Assembly (NCBI GenBank): GCA_002389765.1
Contig: DGQM01000023.1
Location: forward strand, 173,904 to 237,903
Length of the DNA: 64,000 nucleotides
Reading direction: 5' to 3'
Source of the DNA: Bacteroidetes bacterium UBA4414
GTDB taxonomy: Bacteria > Bacteroidota > Bacteroidia > Chitinophagales > Chitinophagaceae
In this document: positions 60,447 to 64,000 of the stretch, in pieces
Layout: every line of letters begins with the position of its first letter
How positions within the stretch are numbered: position 1 is the stretch's first letter
The notes under the pieces: model-generated
Told to the model about the DNA's origin: nothing
The model's input: the letters and a program-made list of their open reading frames with translations, nothing else
Database searches by the model: none
Translations under genes and position numbers: made by a program

Positions 60447-60911
60447 ATGAAACATTCAATTCTTATGCTGGCAGTATTCGGGATGACTTACTTCAGCGCA
60501 AATGCACAGAATGGTGAGAACAAGAAAAGTGAATACGATATCAACTACAAGGTATGCCGCATCAATGGGAAGTACACTACCTGCAGCGACAATACACCGA
60601 GTGTAATAAACACCCCTTCTTATACCAGAAAGGTAGAAATGCAAAAAGCAAAGGCATACGCTAAAACACTGGATGGCCTACGCAGGTACGACACTTATAC
60701 ACGCGTACTGCCATTGCAACCCGTAACGGTAACAGCACCTAAGCCGATTGCGAAAATCGATGAGCGTTATGAAGGTACAAGCGCTGCTTATCACGGCAAC
60801 CCAACACCCGAAAACGATGGCATTGCAAAAAATAAAGAACGCAATATCAACTACCTGAATACAAGTGTAGACTTACCTGCCAACGATGGCGGACTGGCCA
60901 GCAGATGGTAG
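60447..60911 (+). CDS. Secreted protein of unknown function
   Basis: A 154-residue protein with a signal peptide (MKHSILMLAVFGMTYFSANAQ). The mature part is hydrophilic and poor in predicted secondary structure, with two Cys (VCRINGKYTTC) that could form a disulfide, a VTVTAPKPIAKIDERYEG stretch in the middle, and an Asn/Asp-rich C-terminus (NDGGLASRW). No family recognised. Single gene with its own promoter element and terminator. Confidence 0.75.
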   Translation: MKHSILMLAVFGMTYFSANAQNGENKKSEYDINYKVCRINGKYTTCSDNTPSVINTPSYTRKVEMQKAKAYAKTLDGLRRYDTYTRVLPLQPVTVTAPKPIAKIDERYEGTSAAYHGNPTPENDGIAKNKERNINYLNTSVDLPANDGGLASRW

Positions 60912-60932
60912 TTTTCATATACAGTGAAACAA

Positions 60933-60961
60933 AAAACGGTTGGCAGATTGCCAACCGTTTT
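60933..60961. terminator. Bidirectional hairpin terminator
   Basis: Perfect 13-bp stem (60933-60945 with 60949-60961) with a GAT triloop and A/T runs, between the converging secreted-protein (plus) and PaaE-like (minus) genes. Confidence 0.9.
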
Positions 60962-60971
60962 CTTTTATATC

Positions 60972-62060
60972 TTATCGTGCGTCGAAGTCTATTACAACTC
61001 TATCTGTCCGTGGGTGAGATTGGCAGGTGAGCACATAGCCTTTTTCTACCTCGTCTTTTTCAAGCGCATAGTTCACTTCCATATCTACAGCACCTTCTAC
61101 CACTTTTGCGCGGCATGTGCAGCATACACCACCTTTGCAGGCAAATGGCAAGTCTGCGCCTACTTTCAGCGCGGCATCCAATATGCTGTCGCCATTGTAA
61201 GCAAGGTCCATTTCAAATGTAGTGCCATCCAGCGTAATGCTCACTTTACTCATCTTACCATCATTCGCCTTATGCTCCTCTGTCCATTTTTCATGAGATG
61301 CTTTTGGCTGATCAGGAGATGTAAAGAGTTCAATATGTACATTTTCTGATGCTACACCCAAGTTTATCAGACGTTCTTTCACAGACAGTATCATGTCTTC
61401 AGGCCCACAAATAAATGCCTCGTCGATGTTTTTAATATCAATAAGTGTATCGCAGAATTCAGAACACTTATCTGCAGAAATACGTCCGTTGAACAAAGGC
61501 ACATCCATCTGTTCGCGGCTTAGTATATGATACACACGCAAGCGCTGCATGTATATATTCTTCAGGCCTTCTATCTCTTCTCTGAAGATGATGGTACCTC
61601 TGCTACGATTACCATATATCAGTGTAAACGTACTTTCAGGTTCGTTTTTGAGTACCATTTTCATGATACTCATAACAGGCGTAATACCACTACCTGCCAC
61701 AACTGCCAGATAGTTCTTAGTTTTCTTTTCTGATGCCCTTGGGGAGAATTTGCCCATTGGTGGCATCACTTCCAGCACATCACCTTTTTTCAGTGTATCG
61801 TTGGCATAGGTGCTGAATTTACCGCCATCTACTTTCTTTACAACCACACGCAGTTCACCATCATCGGGGCTAACGCATATAGAGTAAGAACGACGCACTT
61901 CTTCACCATTCATTTGTGTACGGAAAGTCAGGTATTGCCCTGCGGCAAAGCCGAATGTGTCTTTCAGGTCTGCAGGCACTTCCAATGCTACAGATACACA
62001 ATCGCTTGTTTCAGCCTTTACTTCCGCTACTTTCAGATTATAAAACTTCAATGCAGACAT
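60972..62060 (-). CDS. PaaE-like ferredoxin-NADP reductase with C-terminal 2Fe-2S domain
   Basis: A 362-residue electron-transfer protein. The FAD domain shows RRSYSICVSP near 57, the NAD domain AGSGITPVMSI near 122 and CGPED near 218, and the C-terminal plant-type ferredoxin domain (about 270-360) has the cluster cysteines CKGGVCCTC (about 302-310) plus a last Cys in LTCQSHP. This architecture is that of PaaE, the reductase that feeds electrons to phenylacetyl-CoA epoxidase. None of paaABCD is in the window, so it could also serve another oxygenase. Single gene. Confidence 0.88.
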   Translation of the reverse strand: MSALKFYNLKVAEVKAETSDCVSVALEVPADLKDTFGFAAGQYLTFRTQMNGEEVRRSYSICVSPDDGELRVVVKKVDGGKFSTYANDTLKKGDVLEVMPPMGKFSPRASEKKTKNYLAVVAGSGITPVMSIMKMVLKNEPESTFTLIYGNRSRGTIIFREEIEGLKNIYMQRLRVYHILSREQMDVPLFNGRISADKCSEFCDTLIDIKNIDEAFICGPEDMILSVKERLINLGVASENVHIELFTSPDQPKASHEKWTEEHKANDGKMSKVSITLDGTTFEMDLAYNGDSILDAALKVGADLPFACKGGVCCTCRAKVVEGAVDMEVNYALEKDEVEKGYVLTCQSHPRTDRVVIDFDAR

Positions 62061-62131
62061 CTAAATCGTCTATTAAAATTGAGGCGTAAAAATATATAAA
62101 AAACGCTTGGGGCATCATGATTTTACTCATA

Positions 62132-63970
62132 TCAGCCAAGCATGCTTTCCAAATCTTCTTTCTTTACCAGTGTAAACACTTTTTTGCCATCGGGCGCATA
62201 CTCCGGTTGTGTGCATGCAAACAATTCGTCTATCAGTGCTTGTTGCCCTTCCTGATGCTGCAAGCCACCGGTATTACGCGATAGCCTGCGCGCCATATTG
62301 GCAAGCAGTGTTTCAGAACGGCGCGCCAGTGCGTCGGGTGCTTCATGCTTTAGTTGTTCTATCACTTCGTCCAGCACATGCTTCTCTTCGCCGGCAGGCA
62401 GCTCTGTAGGTACACCCTGCACCACAAAAGTATTTTGCCCGAAAGGCGAGATATCAAAACCTATACGCGATAGGTCTGCCAGTGCTTCTGTAAGCAATAT
62501 GGCATCCTGCGGAGATGTTTCGTAAGACAGCGGAAACAGCAATTGCTGCGATGGTGTGCTGCCATTGTTCCACTCTGCCAGCAGCCTTTCGTACCAGATA
62601 CGTTCCTGTGCCCTGCGTATGTGTATCAGCATCAGGCCCGACTTTACAGTCGTTACCAGCATACTACCCTGTATGGATATGATGCTTTTGGCATTCGCAG
62701 TTTCAGGCTCTTTGTGCAGCGATGGTGCGGTTACCATATTGCCGGCATCTGCAAACGCCTGTGTTTGCTGCTCTGCAATATCATCAGCTATTTTATACAG
62801 TTCCTTCCATTCGCGCAGGCTGTCTTTTTTCACTGCCAGATGTGCCTGATTCCTTTGCGTGAATGTATTGAAGAGGTAGCCCTTCTCTGTTTCCTGTTTA
62901 GTGTCTTGCGTTACCGGCAGTTGTACGCTTGATAGTTGTTGTATTTCAGGACTCAGGGTAAAATCCAGCGATGGTGCAATGTTATACTTTGCCAGTGCAT
63001 GCTTTACAGCTGCATTCAGGTAGGCATACATCAGCTTATCATCTTCAAACTTCACTTCCTGTTTGGTAGGGTGCACATTCACATCTACACGTGCAGGGTC
63101 TATTTCCAGAAACAGTACATAGAACGGAAATGCTTCTTTTTCTATCAACCCTTCATAAGCCTGCACTAATGCATGATGCAAGTACGGACTGCGTATAAAA
63201 CGATTGTTGATAAAGAAAAACTGCATACCACGTGTGCGCGTTGCAGCTTCGGGCTTACCTATAAAGCCCGATATATTCAGGAATTCGGTATTCTCTTCTA
63301 CAGGTACCAGGTTCTTCTCATAAGAATTGCCCAGTAAGCCTTTGATGCGGGTTTTCAGATTGCCCGCTTCCAGGTGGTATTGCTCTGCACCATTATGCCA
63401 CAGCCTGAAGGCTATTTGCGGGTGTGCCAATGCCACACGGGTAAATTCATCTACTATATGCCTGTACTCGGTTGTGTTGCTCTTCAGAAAATGCCTGCGG
63501 GCAGGTACATTGAAGAACAGGTTTTTTACCATTATGTTGGTACCAACCGGCGCAGCGCATGGTTCTTGTTTCTTTACCTCTGTAGCTTCTATTATCAGTT
63601 GGCTGCCCGTGTCGCTATCCTGCTTGCGGGTTTTCATTTCTACCTGCGCTACCGCTGCTACAGATGCCAATGCCTCGCCACGAAAACCCATGGTTCGTAT
63701 AGAGAACAGGTCGTTTATATTGCGGATTTTCGATGTCGCATGGCGTTCAAAGCTCATACGTGCATCGGTAGGTGTCATCCCGCTACCATTATCTATTACC
63801 TGCACCAGTTCTTTACCCGCATCCTTTAGTACCAGTTGCACCTCTGTAGCACCCGCATCAATAGCGTTCTCCAGCAATTCCTTTACAGCCGATGCCGGCC
63901 TTTGAATCACCTCTCCCGCTGCTATCTGGTTAGCAATGTGGTCTGATAATAATTGTATGATATCGGGCAC
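62132..63970 (-). CDS. mutL: DNA mismatch repair protein MutL
   Basis: A 612-residue MutL with a GTG start. The N-terminal GHKL ATPase has IANQIAAGEVIQRPASAVKELLENAIDAGAT (about 12-42), DNGSGM near 60, FRGEALASVAAV near 97 and GTNIMVKNLFFNVPARRHFL near 145. The linker is poorly conserved; the C-terminal dimerisation domain covers about 425-600. The endonuclease motif DQHA(X)2E(X)4E found in MutL of most bacteria without MutH is not there: the corresponding segment reads IHIRRAQERIWYERL (about 443-457). No mutS or mutH in the window. Confidence 0.95.
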   Translation of the reverse strand: MPDIIQLLSDHIANQIAAGEVIQRPASAVKELLENAIDAGATEVQLVLKDAGKELVQVIDNGSGMTPTDARMSFERHATSKIRNINDLFSIRTMGFRGEALASVAAVAQVEMKTRKQDSDTGSQLIIEATEVKKQEPCAAPVGTNIMVKNLFFNVPARRHFLKSNTTEYRHIVDEFTRVALAHPQIAFRLWHNGAEQYHLEAGNLKTRIKGLLGNSYEKNLVPVEENTEFLNISGFIGKPEAATRTRGMQFFFINNRFIRSPYLHHALVQAYEGLIEKEAFPFYVLFLEIDPARVDVNVHPTKQEVKFEDDKLMYAYLNAAVKHALAKYNIAPSLDFTLSPEIQQLSSVQLPVTQDTKQETEKGYLFNTFTQRNQAHLAVKKDSLREWKELYKIADDIAEQQTQAFADAGNMVTAPSLHKEPETANAKSIISIQGSMLVTTVKSGLMLIHIRRAQERIWYERLLAEWNNGSTPSQQLLFPLSYETSPQDAILLTEALADLSRIGFDISPFGQNTFVVQGVPTELPAGEEKHVLDEVIEQLKHEAPDALARRSETLLANMARRLSRNTGGLQHQEGQQALIDELFACTQPEYAPDGKKVFTLVKKEDLESMLG

Positions 63971-63989
63971 TGAAAAAAACGAGTTTCCG

Positions 63990-63997
63990 CAAAGGTA
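63990..63997 (-). promoter_or_regulatory. Predicted -7 element (TACCTTTG) of mutL
   Basis: Perfect TAnnTTTG match on the minus strand, 19 nt before the GTG start at 63970. Confidence 0.6.
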
Positions 63998-64000
63998 AGA

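Overview
The window reads as chromosomal DNA of a Bacteroidota bacterium, most likely near Chitinophagaceae. This rests on the gene families seen: TonB-dependent receptors with carboxypeptidase-like N-terminal domains, fused isobutyryl-CoA mutase, a futalosine-pathway menaquinone enzyme and a MoxR ATPase. It also rests on the near absence of Shine-Dalgarno sequences and on a recurrent TAnnTTTG promoter element just upstream of start codons. No rRNA, tRNA, insertion sequence, prophage, integrase or CRISPR array was seen. The region is dense and mostly housekeeping.

Layout. 1-2.6 kb: end of a MoxR ATPase gene and a secreted repeat protein. 2.6-12.1 kb: FAH-family hydrolase, beta-carbonic anhydrase, lipid A-type acyltransferase, lipid kinase, nadC, queA, alpha/beta hydrolase, 3-hydroxybutyrate dehydrogenase-like SDR, dGTPase and a MarR-like regulator. 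12.1-21.2 kb: two TonB-dependent receptors, each divergent from one of two paralogous MarR-like regulators, with a membrane/TPR protein and small secreted proteins between them. 21.2-27 kb: fused isobutyryl-CoA mutase, an outer-membrane barrel, a gamma-carbonic-anhydrase-like protein and a glycosyltransferase. 27-33 kb: thyA, folA, a shrunken methyltransferase-like gene, clpX, priA. 33-39 kb: two Tat-exported ferritin-like proteins beside tatA, a glycosyltransferase without a normal start codon, a DMT transporter, 3-hydroxyacyl-CoA dehydrogenase and small lipoproteins. 39-48 kb: NADPH-dependent FMN reductase, mfd, an orphan response regulator, a lipoprotein, then a minus-strand HU / TPR / 29-residue ribosomal-type protein / RNase G cluster. 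48-64 kb: heme A synthase, a membrane patatin, glycosyltransferase, hutH, a thioredoxin-like/MerR pair, mqnC, a TauE permease, aminotransferase/manC, nfu, a PaaE-like reductase and mutL.

How genes work together. thyA and folA form the dTMP/folate cycle. mutL, mfd, priA and dgt concern DNA repair, restart and dNTP balance. IcmF, the hydroxyacyl-CoA dehydrogenase, the SDR and the PaaE-like reductase point to acyl-CoA and aromatic catabolism. tatA sits beside two likely Tat substrates. The most unusual signals are a structured RNA on the minus strand in front of the RNase G gene, a glycosyltransferase whose conserved N-terminus has no ATG/GTG/TTG, a methyltransferase-like gene that has lost its SAM-binding core in frame, and several genes whose start codon lies 3-9 nt from the promoter element, implying leaderless mRNAs. 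No wholly new multi-gene system is evident.
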